The notes beneath the pieces were generated by a model. That model saw only the letters and a list, made by a program, of their open reading frames with translations, searched no databases and had not been told where the DNA came from. From a virus, in the IMG/VR virus record IMGVR_UViG_3300035670_000108, positions 25,048 through 89,047 of that record: a DNA stretch of 64,000 nt, one strand, 5' to 3'. How positions within the stretch are numbered: the first letter of the stretch is position 1; each line of letters begins with the position of its first letter. The position numbers and the translations under genes were made by a program. This document shows, one piece after another, positions 15,100 to 22,025 of this stretch.

Positions 15100-15100
15100 C

Positions 15101-15631
15101 TCAGTCTCCCAGCGGCTCGATGTCGATCACCGCCATCCAGTTCATGTCGATGCCGAACTCGTTGTCTTGGCGCCCCTGTTCAAGGGTGGCCAGCATGCGG
15201 TCGGCGAGGGCGTCGAGGTTGACCCGGTCCAGCTTGTCGGCGATGGAGTTGGGGATGGCCAGCTCGACGTGGAGGGCGTAGCGGGTCTCGGTGGGGTTGT
15301 GCAGCGGCTCCATCCGTTCGTCCAGCTCGCCGACGGTGGCCAGGGCCAGGATCTCGCCGTCCATGCCCTGCAGCTGGTAGATCGTCCCGGTGTGCACGCC
15401 GAACTTGTACCCCTCCGGCTGCACGCCGTGCTTAACGGCGCCGACCAGCATCAGCGTGCCGACACCGGGGATGAAGCGCTGCAGGATGTAGACGGCGCGG
15501 GCCATGTCGTGAAAGGCGGTGAAGCCGTAGACCTGCGGATCTGCCAGGTTCCAGCTGGCACCGCAGTCACGCCATGGGCGTTCGATCTCGAATCCGTCGT
15601 GGACGAACTTCAGTAGATTGGCGTTGTGCAT
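15101..15631 (-). CDS. Hypothetical phage protein, 176 aa
   Basis: Soluble alpha/beta protein; no domain recognised. ATG at 15631 is preceded by AGGAGG inside a TTGCC..GGCAA inverted repeat, with palindrome copy 7 further upstream: the full module. First gene of a long leftward cluster that runs to 12485. Confidence 0.78.
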   Translation of the reverse strand: MHNANLLKFVHDGFEIERPWRDCGASWNLADPQVYGFTAFHDMARAVYILQRFIPGVGTLMLVGAVKHGVQPEGYKFGVHTGTIYQLQGMDGEILALATVGELDERMEPLHNPTETRYALHVELAIPNSIADKLDRVNLDALADRMLATLEQGRQDNEFGIDMNWMAVIDIEPLGD

Positions 15632-15632
15632 A

Positions 15633-15651
15633 TTGCCTCCTATGCAGGCAA
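15633..15651 (-). promoter_or_regulatory. RBS-containing inverted repeat TTGCC..GGCAA
   Basis: Leftward strand TTGCCTGCATAGGAGGCAA; extends to ATTGCC/GGCAAT. Directly precedes the ATG at 15631. Confidence 0.6.
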
Positions 15652-15658
15652 TCGACAG

Positions 15659-15675
15659 CTACAAAGACTTTGCAG
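15659..15675. repeat. Palindrome copy 7
   Basis: CTACAAAGACTTTGCAG (16 of 17 positions match the perfect form). It encodes the last residues (AAKSL, stop) of the gene ending at 15659 and lies 27 nt upstream of the start at 15631. Confidence 0.9.
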
Positions 15676-16069
15676 CTGAGGCGTACCAGTGGGCTCCACC
15701 GTTGAACTGATTCATGGTGGCGTGAATGTGCGCGGTCATCTCCTGCACCAGGCGACTCCCGTTGGCGAAGGTGATCTGCATGTCGGAGTTGCGCTCGGTC
15801 GGCCCCCAGCGGTTCTTCTGGGGGTCGTAGCCGAAGATGCTGGTGAGCTTGATGTCGCTCATGGTGCCGCGGATCTCGTTGCCCTTATGGGTCGAGCGAT
15901 GCAGCAGCTGGAGCACCAGGCGCTCCCCCTTGGCACGGTCGTCGAAGAACAGCCATAGCTGCTCAACACGCCGGCCGGCACGGATCTCCGGCCGGTAGAT
16001 ATGGCCGATATGGCACTGGCTGAGGTCTAGCGTGCGACTGCCGCCGTCGATGATCAGTAGCTGGGCCAT
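15659..16069 (-). CDS. Hypothetical phage protein, 136 aa
   Basis: ATG 16069 (MAQLLIIDGGSRTLDLSQCH) with AGGAG upstream. Beta-rich N-terminus. The C-terminus SAAKSL is written by palindrome copy 7. No family recognised. It begins 1 nt after the upstream stop. Confidence 0.75.
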   Translation of the reverse strand: MAQLLIIDGGSRTLDLSQCHIGHIYRPEIRAGRRVEQLWLFFDDRAKGERLVLQLLHRSTHKGNEIRGTMSDIKLTSIFGYDPQKNRWGPTERNSDMQITFANGSRLVQEMTAHIHATMNQFNGGAHWYASAAKSL

Positions 16070-16070
16070 G

Positions 16071-16247
16071 TCAGGGCTCCTCTTGTTCGATCTGGTCGGC
16101 GACCCATTGCCAGTATCCCGACTGGATATTTCCTTCGGCGGCTTCCTGCCCCCACTCTCCACGGCTATATACCGGGTGCTCTCCCCAACTTGTCGCCGTG
16201 CCGTATTTGTCAGCTAGCTGCTCCGGTGTGAGGTCACGGTCGCTCAT
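16071..16247 (-). CDS. Hypothetical small protein, 58 aa
   Basis: MSDRDLTPEQLADKYGTATS at the start, Trp-rich, acidic end (QIEQEEP). ATG 16247 is close behind the upstream stop with GGAGGCC before it; an upstream in-frame ATG lacks support. Function unknown. Confidence 0.7.
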   Translation of the reverse strand: MSDRDLTPEQLADKYGTATSWGEHPVYSRGEWGQEAAEGNIQSGYWQWVADQIEQEEP

Positions 16248-16248
16248 G

Positions 16249-16854
16249 TCAGGCCTCCATGAACCAGCGCAGGCCGAAAGCATCCGGCGCCGGCTGGGCA
16301 TCGCGGTCGAACTTCACGGCCTGCACACCCATGCCAAAGGCCGCGCTCAGCACGGCGTAGAGATCCGCGTCGACAAGGGTGGCCATGGCCGTCAACTCGT
16401 CTGGCTGCGGAACACGGATCGCCACGCCTGCTTCATCGCCGACCACGTCGACCATCAGGCTGTAGCCGTCGTGCAGCTGCAGAACCCCATTGATCTCGCC
16501 CTTGAACAGCGACCCGTAGACGCTCTCCGGCAGGTGGTAGGCAGACAGCACCCAGATCCGCTCGATCTCGGCCACCGGCCGTCCAAAGGCCTGGGCGGCC
16601 TTGCGCAGGGCGTCCTCCATCGGGCCGGGGATGATCATTTCCCGGACGTAGTTGCAATTCAGGTACTCGCGGTGCACCGCCGCGTCTTGATCCGCCACCC
16701 ACTGGGGGATACGGACGATATTGCTGACGTTGCGGTCGCCGTCGTAGAAGGCCACCAGGGTGTGGTTGTTGCCCACCTCCCGGGCGATTTCCATGTAGGC
16801 AATGCGCTGCCCTTCGGCGCTGTATTGAGCACCGGTGTTGAATACCTTGATCAT
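16249..16854 (-). CDS. Hypothetical phage protein, 201 aa
   Basis: Alpha/beta protein with MIKVFNTGAQYSAEGQRIAY at the start. No recognised catalytic motif. First gene of its cluster; ribosome site AGGAGG inside an imperfect TTGCC..GGCAG repeat, palindrome copy 8 upstream. Confidence 0.78.
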   Translation of the reverse strand: MIKVFNTGAQYSAEGQRIAYMEIAREVGNNHTLVAFYDGDRNVSNIVRIPQWVADQDAAVHREYLNCNYVREMIIPGPMEDALRKAAQAFGRPVAEIERIWVLSAYHLPESVYGSLFKGEINGVLQLHDGYSLMVDVVGDEAGVAIRVPQPDELTAMATLVDADLYAVLSAAFGMGVQAVKFDRDAQPAPDAFGLRWFMEA

Positions 16855-16857
16855 GAT

Positions 16858-16876
16858 TTGCCTCCTGTGAGGGCAG
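16858..16876 (-). promoter_or_regulatory. RBS-containing inverted repeat (imperfect)
   Basis: Leftward CTGCCCTCACAGGAGGCAA; one arm mismatch. Precedes the ATG at 16854. Confidence 0.45.
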
Positions 16877-16883
16877 TGGGATG

Positions 16884-16900
16884 CTGCAAAGACTTTGCAG
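16884..16900. repeat. Palindrome copy 8
   Basis: CTGCAAAGACTTTGCAG, perfect, abutting the stop of the gene at 16901 and 29 nt upstream of the start at 16854. Confidence 0.9.
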
Positions 16901-17494
16901 CTATTGGACGAGGTCGAGCAGGGTGTAAGTGATCGGCGCCTCAGCGCCTGGCATGATCACCGTGAACCCTGCCTTTGTGCGCTCGGCTCCGCTCATGCTG
17001 AGCAGATCCACCACGTCTTTGTGATACACGAGCTTCTTCTTGACGTCCTCGGCCGTGGCGTTGCCTGGCATCAGCCAGGTGACGCTCAGGTTGATGCGCA
17101 CCATCTGGCTACGCAGGCCTTCTACCTTGGCCTCGTGCTTGCGCAGCGTCGTCATGATCAACATGCCCAGTTGCTGGGTCTGGCCCAGCGCCCCAGCTGG
17201 CAGATTCTGCAGCGCCTCCTCATACTCGAGTGCGAGCTGATCCTGCACGGTGATCCAGGTCATGCCGAGGTTGTCGAACAGCGTCGAACCGCAGCCAGCG
17301 TCGTCACCGATAGAGCGCTCCAACGTCACCACCAGGAAGCGGCCGAGCAGCTCCAGGTGGAAGTGGCCGGCGATGCTGCCGCCTTCGTAGAGGGCCTGCA
17401 AAGACTTTGCAAGCTCCGCTTCGTTATTGACGTCCTCGGGCAGCAGAACAGCCAGGCGGACGGTGTAGCTCTGGTTGAAGGTTGGGGTCAGCAT
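16901..17494 (-). CDS. Hypothetical protein carrying an in-frame palindrome, 197 aa
   Basis: Starts MLTPTFNQSYTVRLAVLLPE at ATG 17494, sharing a base with the upstream stop (GTG 17497 is an alternative). A palindrome copy at 17396-17411 is translated as AKSLQAL near residue 30, so the repeat sits inside the gene. The remainder is alpha/beta and unrecognised. Confidence 0.78.
   Translation of the reverse strand: MLTPTFNQSYTVRLAVLLPEDVNNEAELAKSLQALYEGGSIAGHFHLELLGRFLVVTLERSIGDDAGCGSTLFDNLGMTWITVQDQLALEYEEALQNLPAGALGQTQQLGMLIMTTLRKHEAKVEGLRSQMVRINLSVTWLMPGNATAEDVKKKLVYHKDVVDLLSMSGAERTKAGFTVIMPGAEAPITYTLLDLVQ
17396..17411. repeat. Palindrome copy 9, intragenic
   Basis: CTGCAAAGACTTTGCA, 16 of 17 positions; inside the 197-aa gene. 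Confidence 0.85.
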
Positions 17495-17940
17495 CACTGC
17501 GGCTCTCCTATGACGTGAATGTCGGCCATCACCTTGTGGTTGATGGCCCAGTGGAATTGATCGGCGATGTACTCCTTGATCCCATTGCGGTCGCGGCCAG
17601 TCACCCGGAGCACAGGCCCCAGGAAAGTCGGGGTGACGATCACCTTGTGCTCAGTCCAGCCGGAATAGCCGCCGTGTTCGTCCATGTGGTGGAAGGCTGT
17701 GTCGAACACCAGCATGTGCGGGCAGGCATTGAGGTCGCCGGCCCTCTCGCACATGTCGAAGTTGAGGGTGGTGCCGCGGTCGAAGCCGCTGCCGCTGGGC
17801 AGGTGCTCCTTCACCAGGCGGTCGATCTCGTCTTCCACCGCATCCAGCATGGCTTTCTGCAGGGTGTCGCGGCGGGCCAGGTTCTTGCGGCGCTCCAGCA
17901 GCGTGGCCAGGGCGATGTATAGCGGGATTAGAGAACGCAT
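17494..17940 (-). CDS. Hypothetical phage protein, 148 aa
   Basis: Helical N-terminus (MRSLIPLYIALATLLERRKN) then alpha/beta with several His residues. Function unknown. ATG 17940 directly follows the AGGAGG hairpin; palindrome copy 10 lies 27 nt upstream. Confidence 0.78.
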   Translation of the reverse strand: MRSLIPLYIALATLLERRKNLARRDTLQKAMLDAVEDEIDRLVKEHLPSGSGFDRGTTLNFDMCERAGDLNACPHMLVFDTAFHHMDEHGGYSGWTEHKVIVTPTFLGPVLRVTGRDRNGIKEYIADQFHWAINHKVMADIHVIGEPQ

Positions 17941-17941
17941 G

Positions 17942-17960
17942 TTGCCTCCTATCTAGGCAA
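17942..17960 (-). promoter_or_regulatory. RBS-containing inverted repeat TTGCC..GGCAA
   Basis: Leftward TTGCCTAGATAGGAGGCAA immediately before ATG 17940. Confidence 0.6.
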
Positions 17961-17967
17961 TTGAAAG

Positions 17968-17984
17968 CTACAAAGTCTTTGCAG
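17968..17984. repeat. Palindrome copy 10
   Basis: CTACAAAGTCTTTGCAG. Encodes the C-terminal AAKTL and stop of the gene ending at 17968. Confidence 0.9.
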
Positions 17985-18273
17985 CCTTGGCGGTTAGAGC
18001 TAGCAGGGCCAGTCGATCTTGCCCTGCCGGTGTGTTGAGGTAGCAGCGGGGCAGGTGCATGACGCCGTCCCACTGGCGGGGCAGCAGATCCGGCCCCACC
18101 GAGGCCACACCCATCGCCCAGAGCAGCAGGTCGGCGCGCTTGTCACGGCGCAGCTGCTCGTCGAGCTTGGTCAGCACCGCGCAGCGCACCGCGGCGTCAT
18201 TGGTCAGCAGCTGCTCGGTCGTGTAGCAGAGCACCTGGCTGCCGTCGACAAGGGTGACCAGGAACTTATTCAT
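17968..18273 (-). CDS. Hypothetical phage protein, 101 aa
   Basis: ATG 18273 (MNKFLVTLVDGSQVLCYTTE) overlaps the previous gene by 8 nt; longer in-frame readings are composed of shadow-like basic sequence. Ends KAAKTL, encoded by palindrome copy 10. Unrecognised. Confidence 0.75.
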   Translation of the reverse strand: MNKFLVTLVDGSQVLCYTTEQLLTNDAAVRCAVLTKLDEQLRRDKRADLLLWAMGVASVGPDLLPRQWDGVMHLPRCYLNTPAGQDRLALLALTAKAAKTL

Positions 18274-18751
18274 CGCCGGCAACCATGAAGACGGCCGGGT
18301 AGCCGTCCACCGCATCGGCGCCCTCCTGCAGGATGTCGCAGTCGATGGCGTCAGGGAACGGGCCTGGGGCGGTGCCGATCTTCGAGTACATCCAGCGCCC
18401 CTCCAGGTCATAGACCACGGTGTCCACCTCGGGGAAGAACGTGCGGACGTGCTCCATCGCCTTGGTCACCGCCTCGGGAGCCTCCGGAACCAGCTGGATA
18501 GACGGCGCCCCCTGTTGGCTTGGCACCAGCTCCACGGCTAGCCAGCGTTCGACCAGATTGCGGCCCCGCATGGTCAGAATGTGCTGGCCGTCGACCAGGG
18601 CCAGGAAGCCTTTGTCGCGCCAGAAGAAGTGGCACTCGGCCGAGGCCGGCGAGCTGGGGTTTACCTCGTTCCACTGATCGGCCGAGTAGTAGTAGTGCAA
18701 CAGCACGCGCAGCTGCGCCGGGGATACCTGGCGGTTGGGATTGTTAGGCAT
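18266..18751 (-). CDS. Hypothetical phage protein, 161 aa
   Basis: Soluble protein with aromatic N-terminus (LRVLLHYYYSADQWNEVNPS). No family recognised. First gene of its cluster, with GGAGGG in a TTGCC..GGCAA repeat and palindrome copy 11 upstream. Confidence 0.78.
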   Translation of the reverse strand: MPNNPNRQVSPAQLRVLLHYYYSADQWNEVNPSSPASAECHFFWRDKGFLALVDGQHILTMRGRNLVERWLAVELVPSQQGAPSIQLVPEAPEAVTKAMEHVRTFFPEVDTVVYDLEGRWMYSKIGTAPGPFPDAIDCDILQEGADAVDGYPAVFMVAGDE

Positions 18752-18754
18752 GAT

Positions 18755-18774
18755 TTGCCCTCCTATTCAGGCAA
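18755..18774 (-). promoter_or_regulatory. RBS-containing inverted repeat TTGCC..GGCAA
   Basis: Leftward TTGCCTGAATAGGAGGGCAA before ATG 18751; identical to the copy at 19406-19425. Confidence 0.6.
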
Positions 18775-18780
18775 TGAAAG

Positions 18781-18797
18781 CTGCAAAGTCTTTGTAG
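18781..18797. repeat. Palindrome copy 11
   Basis: CTGCAAAGTCTTTGTAG, 29 nt upstream of the start at 18751 and touching the stop at 18798. Confidence 0.9.
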
Positions 18798-19070
18798 CTA
18801 GCGACCGCAACAACTGCAATTTCGCGCGTCGTGGCCGTACATCTCGGTGTGCTTCGCGCTCAGCTGGCCATCCGAAAGGATCTCGGCGTCGGTATAGCTG
18901 CTGGCGTAGCACCAGGTGATCTCTACCTCTTTGCGCACATGGATGGTCGAGGTGAAGATGACGTGCTTGTTCAGCTCTCCGTCGTTGCCCGTCGGGCGGT
19001 CCTCGATGACCACGGTGTGCCAGTGGCGCAGCTGGCGCCCGCCCAGGTGGTTGTAGACGCGGCGGCTCAT
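18798..19070 (-). CDS. Hypothetical protein with C-terminal Cys cluster, 90 aa
   Basis: Starts MSRRVYNHLGGRQLRHWHTV at ATG 19070, overlapping the upstream stop (ATGA). Ends GHDARNCSCCGR, a compact Cys cluster that with upstream His could bind metal. Unrecognised. Confidence 0.72.
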   Translation of the reverse strand: MSRRVYNHLGGRQLRHWHTVVIEDRPTGNDGELNKHVIFTSTIHVRKEVEITWCYASSYTDAEILSDGQLSAKHTEMYGHDARNCSCCGR

Positions 19071-19402
19071 GGCGTGACTCCGCGGTTCCACTGGTACCAG
19101 TCGACGGTCATGCTGTCCGGATTCTCCAGCTCCAGCATCACCTCCACCTTGAACGCCATGCTGACCTTCACCTCTTCGGTGCCGTCCTCGTCCCAGGTCA
19201 CGGCCATTGCCGAGGCGTAACCATTGACCAGCTCCACCTCCTGATCAGCGAAGTGGTAGTCGGTGTCGTCGACGGACAAACGGGCCAGCATGACCTGCTG
19301 ATCCGGCATGTAGTTGTCGCAGAAGCCAATGGTGTCGATCACCAGGTCATCTACCACGATGGTGTCAGCCCGGTTAATCAGGTCGAAAAGTTTAGCCAGC
19401 AT
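19067..19402 (-). CDS. Hypothetical acidic protein with DWYQWNR tail, 111 aa
   Basis: Acidic beta protein. Its C-terminus SMTVDWYQWNRGVTP is nearly identical to the tail of the gene at 19745, and the DNA encoding it (19083-19115) matches 19770-19802 at 32 of 33 positions. The two genes otherwise differ. Start follows GGAGGG in the hairpin module. Confidence 0.75.
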   Translation of the reverse strand: MLAKLFDLINRADTIVVDDLVIDTIGFCDNYMPDQQVMLARLSVDDTDYHFADQEVELVNGYASAMAVTWDEDGTEEVKVSMAFKVEVMLELENPDSMTVDWYQWNRGVTP

Positions 19403-19748
19403 GATTTGCCCTCCTATTCAGGCAATCGAAAGCTGCAAAGTCTTTGCAGCTGGGGTGTAATCGGGGGAATGACTGTCGTGCGAACTTCTGCACTTCCTCG
19501 GGCAGGTCGTCCCACTTCACTCGACGGCCCAGGTGCCTGCCCGGCGTCGCCGAGACGTGCATGCCGAATCCCTGCGGGTGGAAGGGGCGCTCGCTGGCGC
19601 CGATAGCCGACCAGGTGCCGTCGCGCTCGCGCTCCTCCTTGGCCCAGCGCGGCGGGATGATGGTGTAGCGGTCGAAGGTGCGACCGCCGTTGTCGTAGCA
19701 GCGCAGCGTCGTGCCGTAGCGCTGCAGGATGCCCATGCCCATGCTCAT
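19392..19748 (-). CDS. Hypothetical phage protein, 118 aa
   Basis: ATG 19748 (MSMGMGILQRYGTTLRCYDN) overlaps the upstream stop. Contains GRTFDRYTIIPPRWAKEE and DLPEEVQKFARQSFP, a pattern I recall in small Pseudomonas phage proteins of unknown role. Reading continues through palindrome copy 12 (encoding SCKDFAAF) and the RBS hairpin, and ends 11 nt inside the next gene. So the last ~18 residues are written by regulatory DNA. Confidence 0.7.
   Translation of the reverse strand: MSMGMGILQRYGTTLRCYDNGGRTFDRYTIIPPRWAKEERERDGTWSAIGASERPFHPQGFGMHVSATPGRHLGRRVKWDDLPEEVQKFARQSFPRLHPSCKDFAAFDCLNRRANHAG
19406..19425 (-). promoter_or_regulatory. RBS-containing inverted repeat TTGCC..GGCAA
   Basis: Same 20-nt sequence as 18755-18774, before ATG 19402. 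Confidence 0.6.
19433..19449. repeat. Palindrome copy 12
   Basis: CTGCAAAGTCTTTGCAG, perfect, 30 nt upstream of the start at 19402. Confidence 0.9.
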
Positions 19749-20038
19749 GGCTGGCTCCCCGCCTCCTGCCGGTTCCACTGGTACCAGTCGACGCTCATGC
19801 TGGTCTCCTTCACGTCGTGCAGGCTGGCCTTCATGCTCCCGTTGCGCTCGAAGGCCGGGAGCATGAAGGTGTACCCGCTGGAGTACCCGCTGCGCCGCTC
19901 CAGTTCGGCCATGTAGGGGGCCTGCAAACGCAGGTACAGGTCGAGCAGGCCGACCCGTTCCAGGGTGTCGTGGCTGAGGCTGCAGCGGAGCACCGCCGTC
20001 AAGGCGAAGTGCTCCTCCTTGGTGAGTTCAATTTGCAT
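19745..20038 (-). CDS. Hypothetical protein with DWYQWNR tail, 97 aa
   Basis: ATG 20038 (MQIELTKEEHFALTAVLRCS) follows GGAGGC of the module; an in-frame ATG at 20101 would read through the palindrome and lacks a ribosome site. Helical N-terminus; C-terminal SMSVDWYQWNRQ shared with the gene at 19067. Function unknown. Confidence 0.75.
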   Translation of the reverse strand: MQIELTKEEHFALTAVLRCSLSHDTLERVGLLDLYLRLQAPYMAELERRSGYSSGYTFMLPAFERNGSMKASLHDVKETSMSVDWYQWNRQEAGSQP

Positions 20039-20043
20039 AGCTG

Positions 20044-20063
20044 TTGCCTCCTCTATTGGGCAA
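20044..20063 (-). promoter_or_regulatory. RBS-containing inverted repeat TTGCC..GGCAA
   Basis: Leftward TTGCCCAATAGAGGAGGCAA before ATG 20038. Confidence 0.55.
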
Positions 20064-20070
20064 TCGAAAG

Positions 20071-20087
20071 CTGCAAAGACTTTGCAG
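20071..20087. repeat. Palindrome copy 13
   Basis: CTGCAAAGACTTTGCAG, perfect, 32 nt upstream of the start at 20038. Confidence 0.9.
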
Positions 20088-20097
20088 CTATTGAATT

Positions 20098-20532
20098 TCA
20101 CAGGGTGAAAACCGGCTCCGGCCGAGCAAGGGTGGCCGTGCCCTCGACGTCGTCAGCCGCCGGCCTCACCCACATCTGGGTCTGGTCGTCCCAGATGAAG
20201 CCGGGGATCTCCATGCCGTCGGTCAACGGCTGATCCATGGGGTCGTCGTAGATGGGCGATTCCGCGTCCCCGCCTTTCCACTCGGGCGGCAGCAGAGGCT
20301 CCACGCCCTCCTCCGCCGGGCCGGGGCAGACCGGATAGCCCAGGGCGTCGAGGCGTGGCGTGATCGAGGAGCCGGCGACCAGGTACTCGCAGCCGGTGCC
20401 CTTGTCGACGAACAGGTTGACGGCCGTCGAGGCGGAGGGATGCCGGTCGAAGCCGGCACCTACCTGCGCCACGAAAATGGCGCCAAGACCGATCATCAGG
20501 ATCAAATCGCTCAGCTTGAGGGACGTCGTCAT
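20098..20532 (-). CDS. Small membrane-anchored protein, 144 aa
   Basis: N-terminal hydrophobic segment (LILMIGLGAIFVAQVGAG, residues ~10-28) acts as signal or anchor. The middle has GTGCEYLVAGSSITPRLDAL, resembling a small phage/bacterial domain I recall as DUF6440. The Pro-rich acidic C-terminus contains QMWVRP. It lies next to the 1.1-kb gene-poor control region and has no palindrome close to its start. Confidence 0.75.
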   Translation of the reverse strand: MTTSLKLSDLILMIGLGAIFVAQVGAGFDRHPSASTAVNLFVDKGTGCEYLVAGSSITPRLDALGYPVCPGPAEEGVEPLLPPEWKGGDAESPIYDDPMDQPLTDGMEIPGFIWDDQTQMWVRPAADDVEGTATLARPEPVFTL

Positions 20533-20581
20533 TCTTCTGTGCTCCTAGTGCTGCGTGGGTGAGAGAAAATTTTGTCCTGGC

Positions 20582-21152
20582 TTGCACCGACAAGGGTGGC
20601 GAACCACCCGTCCAAGCTATTGATTTCAAAGGCGGTGTAAAAATTTGGTGTAAAAAGAGGTCACCAGAATGCCAACCGATATAGCTATAGCTCGGTGGGA
20701 ATTATGCTGATCTCTTCGCCGGTGCAACCTGGCTCCAGATTCTCATTTGAGAACTGGCCCCATTAACCTGCCCATTTTCTAGCCCCGATACACTCCTTGG
20801 CACTTCACCAGTCGAAACCACCCCATTCACCTGACTTGCACCTACCTGGCCGTATACCTACAAACACACCAGAAAGCGGGAAATTTTACACAGCCCGTTG
20901 ATCCATTAAGGTTTGAACCTGCAAAGTCTTTGCACCTTCCGCCCTGCAAAAACTAGGCGTTCACTGGGCCTTTTTTACTGCATAAATCAAACAGTGGTTT
21001 TTTCCCGACGAACGGCCCGTTCTCCGTAAATCTTCAGTGAAGATACATAACTGTGGAGAGTTTTGAGTCTAATCACCAGTTACTACCTCCGCTTGCAAAA
21101 AATGGAAGCGCAGTTGCACCGCCTTTTCGGAATGGCCTATACCGCTTGCACC
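20582..21152. repeat. Iterated TTGCACC words
   Basis: TTGCACC at 20582, 20836, 20930, 21114 and 21146, with the inverse GGTGCAA at 20721. Two copies are followed by -10-like hexamers at promoter spacing (TACAAA 17 nt after the copy at 20836; TATACC 18 nt after the copy at 21114). They may be -35 elements, iterons or operator half-sites. Confidence 0.55.
20919..20934. repeat. Palindrome copy 14
   Basis: CTGCAAAGTCTTTGCA followed by C, not G; merges with a TTGCACC word. It is not near a start codon. Confidence 0.8.
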
Positions 21153-21365
21153 TCGACCGTGAGCGATTTTGTCCGTGCAAGCCCGTGGAACATTTTGAGG
21201 GCCGTCGAACGGGTGTTTTAGCGCCGAAACGGGCGCAATGGTCGATGACTATCTGGGGGAATAGTGTGAATTTTGCTGCGAGGGAGGTGCAGAAAATTAC
21301 ACCAGTCGAGAGGACGGGGTGGGTGGTCGAGCAGATCGTTAGCTTGCTCTGTAGTTCCGCCAAAA

Positions 21366-21419
21366 CACCCCCCTATAAAATAAAATAAAACATGAAATTT
21401 TTCTCTCTATATAAGGAAA
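21366..21419. other. AT-rich island
   Basis: Runs of A/T (CTATAAAATAAAATAAAAC, then TTTTTCTCTCTATATAAGG) in otherwise G+C-rich DNA. Could be a DNA-unwinding element or promoter zone next to the TTGCACC cluster. Confidence 0.45.
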
Positions 21420-21512
21420 AACGGGGCTTGCGGCTAGCCACAGAAGAAAAGGGCCGTATAGGAAAGATTGGCCAACAGTGGGTTATGGAACATTCAAAAA
21501 TCGAGGGTAAAA

Positions 21513-21551
21513 CTCGACGGCCGTCTTACAGTGAGTTCGCCAGCCGTCGAG
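21513..21551. repeat. Inverted repeat CTCGACGGC/GCCGTCGAG
   Basis: Perfect 9-bp arms separated by 21 nt, in the gene-poor region. No T-run follows on either strand, so not a clear terminator. Confidence 0.6.
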
Positions 21552-21562
21552 ACCATTGCTCC

Positions 21563-21590
21563 CGCCACCCTTGTGCCCAGCACAGGGCGG
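21563..21590. repeat. 28-bp direct repeat, unit 1
   Basis: Begins CGCCACCCTTGTGCCC; differs from 21621-21648 at 2 of 28 positions, 58-nt period. Each unit contains the octamer CACCCTTG and a short hairpin TGTGC/GCACA. Confidence 0.75.
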
Positions 21591-21617
21591 TCGGAACAGG
21601 GCGCCGGGGATCCAGGC

Positions 21618-21995
21618 TCACGCCACCCTTGTGCCCTGCACAGGCCGGGCTCGATCCGAACGGACGACGTCGCCCAATGCCGAGGCCCAGTTCAACATGG
21701 CTTGGCGCCGGCCTTGTGCGAGGACGTCGTCGCGCTCCAGACCAGGGAGGTACTGCCCGGCCTTGCTCATGGCGACCGCACGGGCCATGACGATGGGCAT
21801 TACGCCGCATCCGGCGGGCAGGATGACGAGGCGGGGCGTACCCTGTACGGGGGTAGCGGCACAGAGGCGCAGGGCGTCTTCCAGGGCCTTCCTGACGGCA
21901 TAGCGGGGCTGCCCCTCGCTGAGTGCGGCCCCTTTTACGACGTGGTTGCGGTCGAGCAGCACGACGGCAAGGCGCAGGTGCAGGGTGTTTTGCAT
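21618..21995 (-). CDS. Hypothetical phage protein, 125 aa
   Basis: ATG 21995 (MQNTLHLRLAVVLLDRNHVV) with AGGAGG in the module. Ala/Val-rich alpha/beta protein with a TPRLVILPAGCGVMPIVMAR core; no family recognised. Its 3' end covers the second 28-bp direct repeat. Confidence 0.7.
   Translation of the reverse strand: MQNTLHLRLAVVLLDRNHVVKGAALSEGQPRYAVRKALEDALRLCAATPVQGTPRLVILPAGCGVMPIVMARAVAMSKAGQYLPGLERDDVLAQGRRQAMLNWASALGDVVRSDRARPVQGTRVA
21621..21648. repeat. 28-bp direct repeat, unit 2
   Basis: Second unit of the pair with 21563-21590; overlaps the 3' end of the leftward gene ending at 21618. Confidence 0.75.
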
Positions 21996-21999
21996 GGTG

Positions 22000-22019
22000 T
22001 TGCCTCCTATTGCGGGCAG
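22000..22019 (-). promoter_or_regulatory. RBS-containing inverted repeat (imperfect)
   Basis: Leftward CTGCCCGCAATAGGAGGCAA before ATG 21995; one arm mismatch. Confidence 0.45.
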
Positions 22020-22025
22020 TGCAAG

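Larger units (their letters stand above)
20533..21617. other. Gene-poor control region, possible origin
   Basis: About 1.1 kb with no convincing gene. Visible content: a UUCG-type hairpin at about 20592-20611 (GGGTGG/CCACCC), two direct GGTGTAAAAA words at 20634 and 20647, six TTGCACC words plus one inverse, palindrome copy 14, a 15-bp palindrome near 21029-21043 (ATCTTCAGTGAAGAT), an AT-rich island at 21366-21419, and a pair of 28-bp direct repeats. Short open frames on both strands lack ribosome sites or look compositional. Confidence 0.6.

Noticed and set aside
21053-21388. Possible 111-aa rightward gene in the gene-poor region
   Set aside because: GTG start without a Shine-Dalgarno, mixed composition, and it overlaps the TTGCACC words; an opposing frame is equally long. 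Neither is convincing.
21392-21790. Possible 132-aa rightward frame beginning MKFFSLYKEK
   Set aside because: The first ~50 residues look plausible, but no ribosome site is seen and the second half is antisense to a supported leftward gene.
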